Shown here in pieces: positions 54,604-62,987 of a stretch of DNA of 64,000 nt; the stretch's first letter is position 1, and each line of letters begins with the position of its first letter. The stretch is from assembly GCF_030246845.1 (NCBI RefSeq), contig NZ_CP126889.1, positions 3,529,001 to 3,593,000 of the forward strand. Reading direction: 5' to 3'. The notes below the pieces were generated by a model. It ran no database searches, had not been told where the DNA came from, and saw only the letters and a list, made by a program, of their open reading frames with translations. Both the position numbers and the translations under genes were made by a program. The stretch is from Enhydrobacter sp. GTDB lineage: Bacteria > Pseudomonadota > Alphaproteobacteria > Reyranellales > Reyranellaceae.

Positions 54604-55695
54604 ATGTTCAAGCAAGCGGACAAGGTCGCTCTGATCAGCGGCATCACCGGCCAGGACGGGGCGTACCTGGCGGATTTCCTGCTGGGTCAGGGCTACATCG
54701 TCCATGGCATCAAGCGGCGATCCTCGTCACTGAACACCGAGCGCATCGATTATCTTTACCGCGACCGGCACGATGCGGGCGTGCGGCTGTTCCTACACTA
54801 CGGTGACATGACCGACTCGACCAATCTGCTGCGGCTGATCGGCGAGGTCCGGCCGACGGAGGTCTACAACCTCGCGGCCCAGAGTCATGTGCAGGTGAGC
54901 TTCGAGACGCCGGAATACACGGCCAACACCGATGCGCTGGGTACGCTGCGCATGCTGGAGGCGATCCGCATCCTGCGCATGGAGGACCGGGTGCGGTTCT
55001 ACCAGGCCTCGACCTCGGAGCTGTTCGGCAAGGTGCGCGAGACGCCGCAGCGGGAGCTGACGCCGTTCTATCCGCGCAGCCCTTATGCGGTGGCCAAGCT
55101 CTACGCCTACTGGATCACGGTGAACTACCGCGAGGCATACAACATGCACGCCTCGAACGGGATCCTGTTCAACCACGAGTCGCCGATCCGCGGCGAAACC
55201 TTCGTCACCCGCAAGATCACGCGGGCGGTCGCTGCGATCGAGCGCGGCATGCAGGAGAGACTTTACCTCGGCAACCTCGACGCCAAGCGTGACTGGGGCC
55301 ATGCGCGGGACTATGTCGAGGGGATGTGGCGCATCCTGCAGCAGGACGAGGCGGACGACTATGTGCTCGCGACCGGCGAGACGCACACGGTGCGCGAGTT
55401 CGTGGAGCTGGCTTTCCGGCAGATCGACCGGCGCATCGAATGGCGCGGCAGCGGGGTCGACGAGACGGGGGTATGCACGCGCACGGGCAAGGTGCTGGTG
55501 GCGCTCGATCCGGCCTATTTCCGGCCGACCGAGGTCGACCTGCTGCTGGGCGACGCGAGCAAGGCGGCGGCCAAGCTGGGCTGGAAGCACCGCACCACCT
55601 TCCCGGAGCTGGTCGCCGAGATGGTCGAGGCCGACCGCCTGATCCTGCGCGCCACCGGAGCCCGTCATGAACCCGTCCTACACGCTGCGCAATAA
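54604..55695 (+). CDS. gmd: GDP-mannose 4,6-dehydratase
   Basis: Gmd converts GDP-mannose to GDP-4-keto-6-deoxymannose with NADP. The 363-residue product has the short-chain-dehydrogenase glycine motif [19 protein letters not shown], the catalytic Thr/Glu in [14 protein letters not shown], and the Tyr and Lys in [32 protein letters not shown] is the hallmark GDP-mannose binding segment. The start ATG lies just after the glycosyltransferase stop. The last 29 bp overlap fcl. Confidence 0.97.
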   Translation: MFKQADKVALISGITGQDGAYLADFLLGQGYIVHGIKRRSSSLNTERIDYLYRDRHDAGVRLFLHYGDMTDSTNLLRLIGEVRPTEVYNLAAQSHVQVSFETPEYTANTDALGTLRMLEAIRILRMEDRVRFYQASTSELFGKVRETPQRELTPFYPRSPYAVAKLYAYWITVNYREAYNMHASNGILFNHESPIRGETFVTRKITRAVAAIERGMQERLYLGNLDAKRDWGHARDYVEGMWRILQQDEADDYVLATGETHTVREFVELAFRQIDRRIEWRGSGVDETGVCTRTGKVLVALDPAYFRPTEVDLLLGDASKAAAKLGWKHRTTFPELVAEMVEADRLILRATGARHEPVLHAAQ

Positions 55696-56629
55696 GCGGG
55701 TCTGGGTCGCCGGGCACCGCGGCCTGGTGGGCAGCGCGCTGGTGCGTCGCCTGCAGGGCGAGGGCTGCGAGATCGTGACGGCGCCGCGCGAGTCGGTGGA
55801 TCTGCGCCGGCCGGACCAGGTCGAGAAATGGATGCGCGACGTGCGCCCGCAGGCGGTGTTCCTGGCGGCGGCACGGGTGGGCGGTATCCATGCCAACAGC
55901 ACGCGGCCTGCGGAGTTCATCTACGACAACCTCGCCATCGAGACCACGGTGGTCGAGGCCTGCCGCAAGACGGACGTGGAGAAGCTGCTGTTGATGGGCT
56001 CGTCCTGCATCTATCCGCGGCTGGCGCCCCAGCCGATCCCGGAGGACGCGCTGCTGACCGGGCCGCTGGAGCCCACCAACGAATGGTACGCCGTGGCCAA
56101 GATCGCCGGCATCAAGCTCGGCCAGGCCTATCGGCGGCAGCATGGCTGCGACTACATCTCGGTGATGCCGACCAACCTCTACGGCATCGGCGACAATTTC
56201 GACCGTCTGCAGAGCCACGTCGTGCCGGCGCTGATCCTGAAGGCGCACGAGGCCAAGCTGTCGCGCGCGCCGCACATCGAGGTATGGGGCACAGGTCAGG
56301 CGCGGCGCGAGCTTCTTTATGTCGACGATGCCGCCGACGGCATGGTCTTCCTGATGAAGAACTATTCCGACGAGGGGATCGTCAATATCGGGACCGGCCA
56401 GGACGTGCCGATCGCCGATCTCGCGCGCCTGGTGTGCGAGGCGGTGGGCTACCAGGGCACGCTGCGCTTCGACACGTCGCGGCCTGACGGCACACCGCGC
56501 AAGGTGGTGGATGTCGGCCGCATCAATGCGATGGGCTGGACCGCCAGGACCTCGCTAAAGGACGGGCTCGCGCTCACCTACCGCTGGTTCCTCGAGAATG
56601 TCGCTGCGGAAAAGCGCCGCGTCGCCTGA
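55667..56629 (+). CDS. fcl: GDP-L-fucose synthase (WcaG)
   Basis: The 320-residue enzyme epimerises and reduces GDP-4-keto-6-deoxymannose to GDP-L-fucose. The NADP fold is [18 protein letters not shown], the catalytic Ser is in [15 protein letters not shown], and the Tyr and Lys are in [29 protein letters not shown] is also typical. It overlaps gmd by 29 bp and the flippase gene by 32 bp. The gmd-fcl pair means L-fucose (or a derivative) is a component of the glycan built here. Confidence 0.97.
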   Translation: MNPSYTLRNKRVWVAGHRGLVGSALVRRLQGEGCEIVTAPRESVDLRRPDQVEKWMRDVRPQAVFLAAARVGGIHANSTRPAEFIYDNLAIETTVVEACRKTDVEKLLLMGSSCIYPRLAPQPIPEDALLTGPLEPTNEWYAVAKIAGIKLGQAYRRQHGCDYISVMPTNLYGIGDNFDRLQSHVVPALILKAHEAKLSRAPHIEVWGTGQARRELLYVDDAADGMVFLMKNYSDEGIVNIGTGQDVPIADLARLVCEAVGYQGTLRFDTSRPDGTPRKVVDVGRINAMGWTARTSLKDGLALTYRWFLENVAAEKRRVA

Positions 56630-58115
56630 CGCGGAGCTTGAGGTCGGTCATCTCGTGGCGGATGCCGGTCGCCGCTCGCGGCGCGGCGGCGCTGTCCTGC
56701 TTTCGGCCCAGGCTGTCCGTGTGCTCGGCCAGATCGGCACCTTGGTGGTGCTCGCGCGCCTGCTGCCGCCTTCGGCGTTCGGCCTGCTGGCGATGGTGGC
56801 GGCCATCGGGACGATCCTCGACCTCGTCAAGGAATTCGGCCTCTCCGCCGCGACCATCCAGAAGCACGACATCACGCAGGCGCAGGTTTCCGCGCTGTTC
56901 TGGATCAATTCCGGCATGGGTGCGGCGCTGGGCGGCGGGCTGTTTCTTGCCGCTCCGCTGCTCGCCGATTTCTACGGACAACCCGAGCTCACCGACGTCG
57001 CGCGCTGGATGTCGCTCGCCTTTGTCGCAAGCGGCCTCACGGTCCAGCACTGGGCGTTGCTGCGCCGCCAGATGCGGTTTGTCACCATCGCCGGTCTGGA
57101 GACGACGGGCGATTTCGTGAGCTTCGCCGCCGGCATCGGGCTTGCGCTCGCGGGCGCCGGCTACTGGGCGCTGGTGGTGCAGCGGTTGTGCGGACCGCTG
57201 CTGCTGCTGGCCGGGAGCTGGCTTTTGTGCCGCTGGCGGCCGGACCTCCCGCGTCCGACCGCAGGCGTGCGCGCGCTGCTCGGCTATGGCGCGTCGGTGA
57301 CGGCCAGCCAGCTTGCGGTTGCCTTCGCGCGCAGCATCGACCAGATCCTGATCGGCTGGCTGTGGGGACCGGCGCTGCTCGGCCTCTACGAGCGCACGAC
57401 CCGCCTGCTGATGATGCCGGTCAATGCCGTCGGTGCGCCGGTCTATGCGGCGGCGATGCCGGCGCTGAGCCGGCTGGTCGACCAGCCGGCGCGTTACCGC
57501 TCGCTGTTCGGCCAGGTGATGCAGAAGATCGCGCTTCTCACCATGCCCGCCTTTGCGTTATCGGCCGTCACCGCCGACTGGGTCGTCGGCATCCTGTTCG
57601 GTCCCTCCTGGGAGCAGGCGGTGCCGCTCGTCGTGCTGTTCAGCATCGCCGCGACCTCGCTCCCCGTGGCGCAATCGGCGGGCCTTCTTTATCTCACGCA
57701 CGCACGGACCACGGAGATGCTGCGGTCAAATCTGATCGATGCCTCGCTCTGTGTCGTCTCCATCCTCGCCGGTCTGCACTGGGGTGTCGACGGCGTCGCC
57801 GCCTCGCTCGCCGCGGTCGGCGTGCTCGTCCGCATGCCGCTTGCCTTCTGGCTCGCGACGCGGCGCGGCCCGGTGCCGGTCGGGGTCATCTGGCGAGCGA
57901 TCGCGCCGCCTGCCACCGCCGCACTCGCGGTCGCGGTTTCGGTGGGCGCCCTGCGCGAGTTCCTGCAGGCGCCGACGGTGGCGGCGCTGGCGGCAACGGT
58001 GGCCGTCGCACTGTCGGCGATGTCGCTGGCATTGCTGGCGTGGCCCGAGACGCGGCGCGAGATCCAGGCGCTCATGTCGTCGGGCAAGCTGCTGCGGCCC
58101 TCGGCCTCGGGCTGA
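56598..58115 (+). CDS. Wzx-type oligosaccharide flippase (MOP superfamily)
   Basis: A 505-residue polytopic protein with 12-14 helices in the MOP/PST family. LLSAQAVRVLGQIGTLVVLA, FGLSAATIQKHDITQAQVSA, RSIDQILIGWLWGPALLGLY and the late pair of helices are consistent with Wzx/RfbX-type exporters of undecaprenyl-linked repeats. A hydrophilic N-terminal 30 residues is longer than usual. The start ATG lies within the last codons of fcl, so the gmd-fcl-wzx trio forms an overlapping unit. Confidence 0.88.
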   Translation: MSLRKSAASPDAELEVGHLVADAGRRSRRGGAVLLSAQAVRVLGQIGTLVVLARLLPPSAFGLLAMVAAIGTILDLVKEFGLSAATIQKHDITQAQVSALFWINSGMGAALGGGLFLAAPLLADFYGQPELTDVARWMSLAFVASGLTVQHWALLRRQMRFVTIAGLETTGDFVSFAAGIGLALAGAGYWALVVQRLCGPLLLLAGSWLLCRWRPDLPRPTAGVRALLGYGASVTASQLAVAFARSIDQILIGWLWGPALLGLYERTTRLLMMPVNAVGAPVYAAAMPALSRLVDQPARYRSLFGQVMQKIALLTMPAFALSAVTADWVVGILFGPSWEQAVPLVVLFSIAATSLPVAQSAGLLYLTHARTTEMLRSNLIDASLCVVSILAGLHWGVDGVAASLAAVGVLVRMPLAFWLATRRGPVPVGVIWRAIAPPATAALAVAVSVGALREFLQAPTVAALAATVAVALSAMSLALLAWPETRREIQALMSSGKLLRPSASG

Positions 58116-58127
58116 CCGTGATCTGGC

Positions 58128-58976
58128 TCAGAGACGGGCGAGGCGGTCGCGGATTGCCATCGTCGTCTCCGCCGGCTCGCCGGGCGGCAGGAAGACGAAA
58201 TTGTTGACATAGTCGACAAGCGGTGCGCGCTCGTGCAGCATCGCGGTCATGTCCGGCATATCGGACCGCTTCTGCAGCGCGGCGGCAGAGAAGGTTTCGA
58301 TGTCGTGCAGCCGGCCGGCATGCACGTAGTAGCCGCGATAGCCGAGGCCGGCGAGGAAGGCCACGGTGCGGGCCATACCGCCGGCTGACAGGCGTTCATC
58401 GATCTCGATCAGCAAGCGAGGCCGGCACCGCCGCAGTGTAGCGACCGCCCCCTCCAGAACCGCTTGCTCATGACCTTCGACGTCGATCTTGATGAAGCCG
58501 ACAGTCCCCTTGTAGAGCTCGTCGAGCCGGGCCGTACGGACCCGGATGACATCGCGCATCGCATAGCCGGTCACTGCCGACAAGGCGATGCTGGAGCCGC
58601 CGCAGACTCTCACGCCGTCGATCACGGGAATGTAGAGCTCGACCTCGCCGGCACGGTCGGAGAGGGCGATGGGTTCGACGATCACGTCGTCTGCGAATTT
58701 TGTGCGGAGCAGGCGCGCGAACTCCGGCACCGGCTCGAAGGCGACGACGCACCTTGCATGGCGCCGCATGAAATGGACGTAGCCGCCGCAGTTGGCTCCG
58801 ACATCGATCGCATCCTCGTCGCCCCGGCAGAAGAGATCGACGAGCCGCATTTCGATCTCGCCGTATTTCTGAAGATAGCGCGCCTCGCGCCAATTCAGCA
58901 CCGCCTGCGGAAGCAGCGCTTGCACGGCGTGCTTGGTCTTGCGGAGAGAGACACCCTCGGCCATGGCAGCAACCAT
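58128..58976 (-). CDS. FkbM-family methyltransferase (2)
   Basis: A 282-residue FkbM methyltransferase. SAM-binding AIDVGANCGGYVHFMRRHA and CVVAFEPVPEFARLLRTKF, and the later FIKIDVEGHEQAVLEGAVA, are intact. It differs clearly from the other FkbM gene at 51.3 kb. A run of basic helices at the N-terminus (SLRKTKHAVQALLPQAVLNW) precedes the domain. It converges on the flippase gene with 12 bp between stops. A sugar O-methyl transfer role is likely from context only. Confidence 0.88.
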   Translation of the reverse strand: MVAAMAEGVSLRKTKHAVQALLPQAVLNWREARYLQKYGEIEMRLVDLFCRGDEDAIDVGANCGGYVHFMRRHARCVVAFEPVPEFARLLRTKFADDVIVEPIALSDRAGEVELYIPVIDGVRVCGGSSIALSAVTGYAMRDVIRVRTARLDELYKGTVGFIKIDVEGHEQAVLEGAVATLRRCRPRLLIEIDERLSAGGMARTVAFLAGLGYRGYYVHAGRLHDIETFSAAALQKRSDMPDMTAMLHERAPLVDYVNNFVFLPPGEPAETTMAIRDRLARL

Positions 58977-59187
58977 GTCCTCACCCCCACATCATCTTCC
59001 ACGTGCGCACCGACAGTGTAAGGTCCCGATCATCGCATAGGAGAGATCTTTCTGCCCATGCGCCGATACAGAATACGCAGACTCCGCAACCCGAACGCGG
59101 TGCACGTGACGGCCTGCGGCCCCGAGACGCGACCCCAAATCCGCTCCCAGGCGCCCGGTGCCTGGCTCCCGACCGGCCGCACGTACC

Positions 59188-60243
59188 CTATGCGGTGCGG
59201 GCCACCGTGCGCGTAAGGTGGCGGCGCAGCCAGCTGTTGGTCGGCTTTTCGAGCGTCCAGTAGCAAATGACGGCAACAACGATGCTCACGATGATCGTGA
59301 CGACCGAGGCTGCGATTGCCTTGACGGAGTAGGTCGTCAGCGGGACCAGCGCTTCCTCGACGGCGCGCACGACATAGGGATGCAGCAAGTAGAGCGAATA
59401 GCTGGCATCGCCGATCAGGATCACGACCGGGGCGACCCTCATCCGCCCTTCCAGGGACAGGGCGGATAGGACGAGGACGAACGAGAGCGGTCCACAGACA
59501 GCCACGTCGTAGAGCTTCGAGCCGGACGTGGTCTGCAAGGCCATCAGGCCGACGGATGCCACGGCGACGCCAAGCGCGAGCACGACCGGCACCGCCTTCA
59601 GCACCGCGAGCTTCCTGGAATAAAGGTAGAAGGCGACCATGCCGGCGACGAATTCCAGAAGCCTGGGATTGCACCAGAAGCTCCACGGCAGATCCAGATG
59701 GGCCACCTGGCCCAGCAGGGACAGTCCGGTCAACATGCTGGCGCACGCTATCGGCGCATGCTTCGGCCAGACGGCGAGGCACGCCCCGAACAGGACGTAG
59801 AAGAACATCTCATAGTTGAGCGTCCATCCCAGGAAGAGGATGGGCTGAACCATTCCCGTGGCGCGCTCGTACGGAATGAACAGCAATGATTTTACGGCGG
59901 CGGTCGCGGTCACCTCGGTGGATTGCAGGAGTGCGGGAAGAGTGATCGCCACGCCGATCATTGCGGCAGTCGCCACCCAGTAGAGCGGCACGATCCTGAT
60001 GAGGCGCTTGGCCAGGAAATGGTCCGGCTGCCGGTCGGCGACATAGCAGACGATGAATCCGCTGATCACGAAGAAGATGTCGACACCGAAGTAGCCGACG
60101 CCTATCAGGCGAATGTGGAAGAACAGCACGCTCAGCGCGGCGATCGCTCTCAATCCCTGAATAGTTGCCAGTCTTGCCAATGCCCCCGCCGCCCCCGAAC
60201 TGCTGACCCACATAACCACGATGATCACCGCCCGGAAAGGCAT
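59188..60243 (-). CDS. Acyltransferase family 3 (OafA/Oac-like) membrane protein
   Basis: A 351-residue membrane enzyme with about ten helices, of the kind that O-acetylate surface glycans. The N-terminal catalytic block LRAIAALSVLFFHIRLIGVG, with the conserved His, and GVDIFFVISGFIVCYVADR are the family hallmark, and FLAKRLIRIVPLYWV follows. The C-terminal FLGWTLNYEMFFYVLF is another family motif. It lacks an SGNH domain. An alternative ATG lies 30 bp inside. It is divergent from the beta-helix gene. Confidence 0.92.
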   Translation of the reverse strand: MPFRAVIIVVMWVSSSGAAGALARLATIQGLRAIAALSVLFFHIRLIGVGYFGVDIFFVISGFIVCYVADRQPDHFLAKRLIRIVPLYWVATAAMIGVAITLPALLQSTEVTATAAVKSLLFIPYERATGMVQPILFLGWTLNYEMFFYVLFGACLAVWPKHAPIACASMLTGLSLLGQVAHLDLPWSFWCNPRLLEFVAGMVAFYLYSRKLAVLKAVPVVLALGVAVASVGLMALQTTSGSKLYDVAVCGPLSFVLVLSALSLEGRMRVAPVVILIGDASYSLYLLHPYVVRAVEEALVPLTTYSVKAIAASVVTIIVSIVVAVICYWTLEKPTNSWLRRHLTRTVARTA

Positions 60244-60305
60244 TCTGCCGTGACCATGCAGTGGCCGCGGCGCGGCGGTGAAGAGCGTGAGAGGGGCGTC
60301 AAATC

Positions 60306-60317
60306 ACATAATTATGT
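60306..60317. promoter_or_regulatory. AT-rich palindrome in divergent promoter region
   Basis: ACATAATTATGT is a perfect 12-bp palindrome in the 211-bp gap between the divergent acyltransferase and beta-helix genes. AT-only motifs are rare in this GC-rich window. It may be an operator or part of a -10 region; no regulator gene is adjacent. Confidence 0.35.
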
Positions 60318-60454
60318 CACGAGAGGGCTATTCCTTCTCCCGGTCGCATCTGTGAAGAAGGATAGCAGGGTTTCCGGCGAGCATCCCGGCGATGCGCGAG
60401 CTCTGCGGGCTGGTCGACGCATCGGGTCGGTCGAGAGCAGCGAGGGAGAGTCTT

Positions 60455-61603
60455 GTGGACCGGAACAGACGCGGTTTTGTCGGCGGAGCATCGGCGATTG
60501 CGCTGCTCGCGGGTTCGTCCGCCGCGCTGGCGCAGCAGAAGAACTCTGTCGCCGCCGATGCGGCAGCCCGGCCGAAAGCGGGCATGGCAAAACCGACCTC
60601 ACGCGCTGAGCTGTCGGCCATCCTGCAGGCTGCGGCCGACTCGCAGACCGTCGCGGTGCTCGATCCGATGACTGACGTCACCGTCGACAAGACGGTCGAG
60701 ATCGTCCAGCGCGTCTCGACCAATCAGCTATGGGGCGTCATCGGAAACGGCGCCAAGATCCGCTCTGCCATCCGCGACCGCGCGCCGGTCGTCAAGTATA
60801 CGGTTCTGCCGGGTGAGCGGACCGAGACGTCCAGCCGGGGGCTGACGATCGAGACGCTCGACATCATCGGTTCACTGCACGACGGTCCCGGCCTGATGCT
60901 GCACGCGCCTTCCAGCAGGGGCGCGATCTACCGGGCGATCCTGCGCGACAACGCCACATCGAGCTCCGGCGGCCTCGGGGCGCTGCACATCAAGGGCGCG
61001 GTATTCGAGCTGCTCGTCGCGGGGCACGCGTCGGAGAACAACAGGCAGCACGGCGTCGCCATCGAGCACGACGACAAGGCGATCGTTTCCAACTGCATGA
61101 TCCACGGCCTGAACAGCAGCCGGAACACCATGGCCGGCCTGTACACGGCATCGAATTCGGTCGACGTGGTTCAGGGCTCGTTCGTGAACAACGGCGATTC
61201 CGGCATCAACGCGCCCGTCGGCATCCGCTCGGTCGCGTTCGTCAACGGCGAGAACACCGGCCAGTTCGTCGTCCGCGTCGGCGGCTTCGCCAATCTGCAC
61301 AACTGCGAAGCGTCGACCGACGGCAGGACCATCCAGCACGATGGTCTGACGGGCAAGCCCGCGGGCGCGCCGACCGAAGCGCTCGTCGACTATTGGGCCT
61401 TCAACCAGTATTCGAACGACCTCAAGCTGACCGGCGAATGCAAGGTGACCGCCTACGGCGGCGGAACGGGCTATCTGGCGCGGGTCAGGCAGGCTGCCGG
61501 CTCGTCAAGCGTCTGGCTCGAGCCTTGGATGGACAGGGAGCTGGTCAGGCGTACCCAGCGGAGCGACCGGTTGCCGCTCATCAAGCAGGTGACGGCGACA
61601 TAG
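60455..61603 (+). CDS. Tat-exported right-handed beta-helix protein
   Basis: A 382-residue protein starting GTG behind GAGGGAGAG. The N-terminus carries a twin-arginine-type signal (DRNRRGFVGGASAIALLAGS then SAALAQ), so the protein is probably exported folded. The rest has repeated short beta turns (IETLDIIGSLHDGPGLML, GLGALHIKGAVFELLVAGHA, HGVAIEHDDKAIVSNCMIH, SGINAPVGIRSVAFVNG) like pectate-lyase-type beta helices, which include polysaccharide lyases and epimerases. No Asp/Lys/Arg catalytic set could be fixed. Inside a glycan locus, a lyase or epimerase acting on the product is plausible but unproven. Confidence 0.77.
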   Translation: MDRNRRGFVGGASAIALLAGSSAALAQQKNSVAADAAARPKAGMAKPTSRAELSAILQAAADSQTVAVLDPMTDVTVDKTVEIVQRVSTNQLWGVIGNGAKIRSAIRDRAPVVKYTVLPGERTETSSRGLTIETLDIIGSLHDGPGLMLHAPSSRGAIYRAILRDNATSSSGGLGALHIKGAVFELLVAGHASENNRQHGVAIEHDDKAIVSNCMIHGLNSSRNTMAGLYTASNSVDVVQGSFVNNGDSGINAPVGIRSVAFVNGENTGQFVVRVGGFANLHNCEASTDGRTIQHDGLTGKPAGAPTEALVDYWAFNQYSNDLKLTGECKVTAYGGGTGYLARVRQAAGSSSVWLEPWMDRELVRRTQRSDRLPLIKQVTAT

Positions 61604-61634
61604 CGCGGCGTCGATCGAGCCGCCGGAACGGCGC

Positions 61635-62987
61635 TCAGGGACTTCGCTGAGCTCTGCCCGCCGCCCTGGCGAAGCTGGCTTCGAAGCGATCCGCGACGCT
61701 CGAGATGTCGAAGGCGCTCTCGGCATAGGCGCGCCCCGCCGCGCCAAGGTCGAAGCAGGCCTGCGATTGGCTGCGCAGACGGTCGGCGGCCGCGACGAAG
61801 GCCTGCCGGTCTCCTGCCGGGACGCAAAGCCCGGCGCCGGCCTTCTCGACCAGCCGCACCGAAAGATTGCTGGTCGGGGCGGACAGCAGGATGGGTCGGC
61901 CGCCGCAGAAGTAGCTCAGGACTTTCGACGGGACGGAGAACGGGCCCGCATCGTTCTCGAGCAGCGCGACCAGGACGTCGGCCGCGCCGAGAACGTCGGG
62001 AAAGACGTCCATCGGCTGCAAGGGGAGGAACAGAAGATTCGGCTTGGGCGCCGAGGCGTTGCGCGCCTTCAGGGCCTCGTAGCTGACGCCGGAGGCGGCG
62101 ACCGCGATGACCACCTCGGGATCGTTCTCGAAACGCTCGGCAAGCGCCCACAGCAAGTCCGGATTGTGCTTCAGGGCCAGCGTGCCGGAGTAGAGAAAGA
62201 CGAACTTGTCGGAAAGCCCGTGGCGCTCTGACCACGCATTGGTCTTCGGCCGCAGCGGCAGCGTATCGAGGGCGCCCCAGTTGGGGATGACATCGATCGC
62301 GTCATCCGATACGCCGAAGCTCCTGAGCGCCGGCTTGAAGTCGTCGCTGACGAGGACGATCCCGTCGCTTCGGCGCAACATGCTGGCTTCGAGATGCCTG
62401 TAGTAGCTGCCGATGGCGTGGCCGACGACGGGAATCTTCCGGCTCAGGATCTTCGCCGCCGCCAGGCTGTAGAAGTCCTGCATCCAGAACAGGAAGGCGG
62501 AGCCCGTCTGCCGGACGCCCTCGAGGATCGAGGCTTGCGCCTCGAGCGGCGTGTTTCCCGAAATCGTCACGTCGGGTGCGAACGCCGCAATCCTGCGGCT
62601 GGCGAGCTGGCCGTAAAGGACGTCCGCCTGACGCCTGCGGATCAGGTTCTGCTTGGAGTAGGCCCGGCCGATCGAGATGGGCTCGATGGAGAAGGTGCCG
62701 GGGTCATCCGGCAGCCGGCGTACATCGCCCTTGGGCCCCATGTCCTCGGCGAAGAAGAAGTGCCGCACTTCGTGACCACGCCGCGCCAGCTCGCGCGAGA
62801 GCGCGAACTGGAACGGATGGCCGCAATAGTCGTGAAGGGCGATCCTCTTCGGGCTGCGCATTCTTCGTCCTGACCGCGCTTCGCCTTGGGCCGTTTGTTC
62901 TCGCCGGCGGCGATCGGCCGTCGGTCCTCGAAAGCGGGCGCGAACCGCCAGTGTCTGCATGTTCGCGCTGGGCAACTTCACTGTCAT
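61635..62987 (-). CDS. GT4-like glycosyltransferase (WcaI-type)
   Basis: A 450-residue protein. The GT core begins at MRSPKRIALHDYCGHPFQFA (62861) and has ALSRELARRGHEVRHFFFAE, QDFYSLAAAKILSR, LVSDDFKPALRSFGVSDDAI, FLYSGTLALKHNPDLLWALA and the donor motif FSVPSKVLSYFCGGRPILLS, with Ser-Lys in place of the usual Glu-rich loop. This matches WcaI-type fucosyl- or glycosyltransferases. The upstream ATG at 62987 is chosen because its ATGA overlaps the stop of the polymerase gene; the extra 42 residues are basic and may not be used. It converges on the beta-helix gene. Confidence 0.85.
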   Translation of the reverse strand: MTVKLPSANMQTLAVRARFRGPTADRRRREQTAQGEARSGRRMRSPKRIALHDYCGHPFQFALSRELARRGHEVRHFFFAEDMGPKGDVRRLPDDPGTFSIEPISIGRAYSKQNLIRRRQADVLYGQLASRRIAAFAPDVTISGNTPLEAQASILEGVRQTGSAFLFWMQDFYSLAAAKILSRKIPVVGHAIGSYYRHLEASMLRRSDGIVLVSDDFKPALRSFGVSDDAIDVIPNWGALDTLPLRPKTNAWSERHGLSDKFVFLYSGTLALKHNPDLLWALAERFENDPEVVIAVAASGVSYEALKARNASAPKPNLLFLPLQPMDVFPDVLGAADVLVALLENDAGPFSVPSKVLSYFCGGRPILLSAPTSNLSVRLVEKAGAGLCVPAGDRQAFVAAADRLRSQSQACFDLGAAGRAYAESAFDISSVADRFEASFARAAGRAQRSP

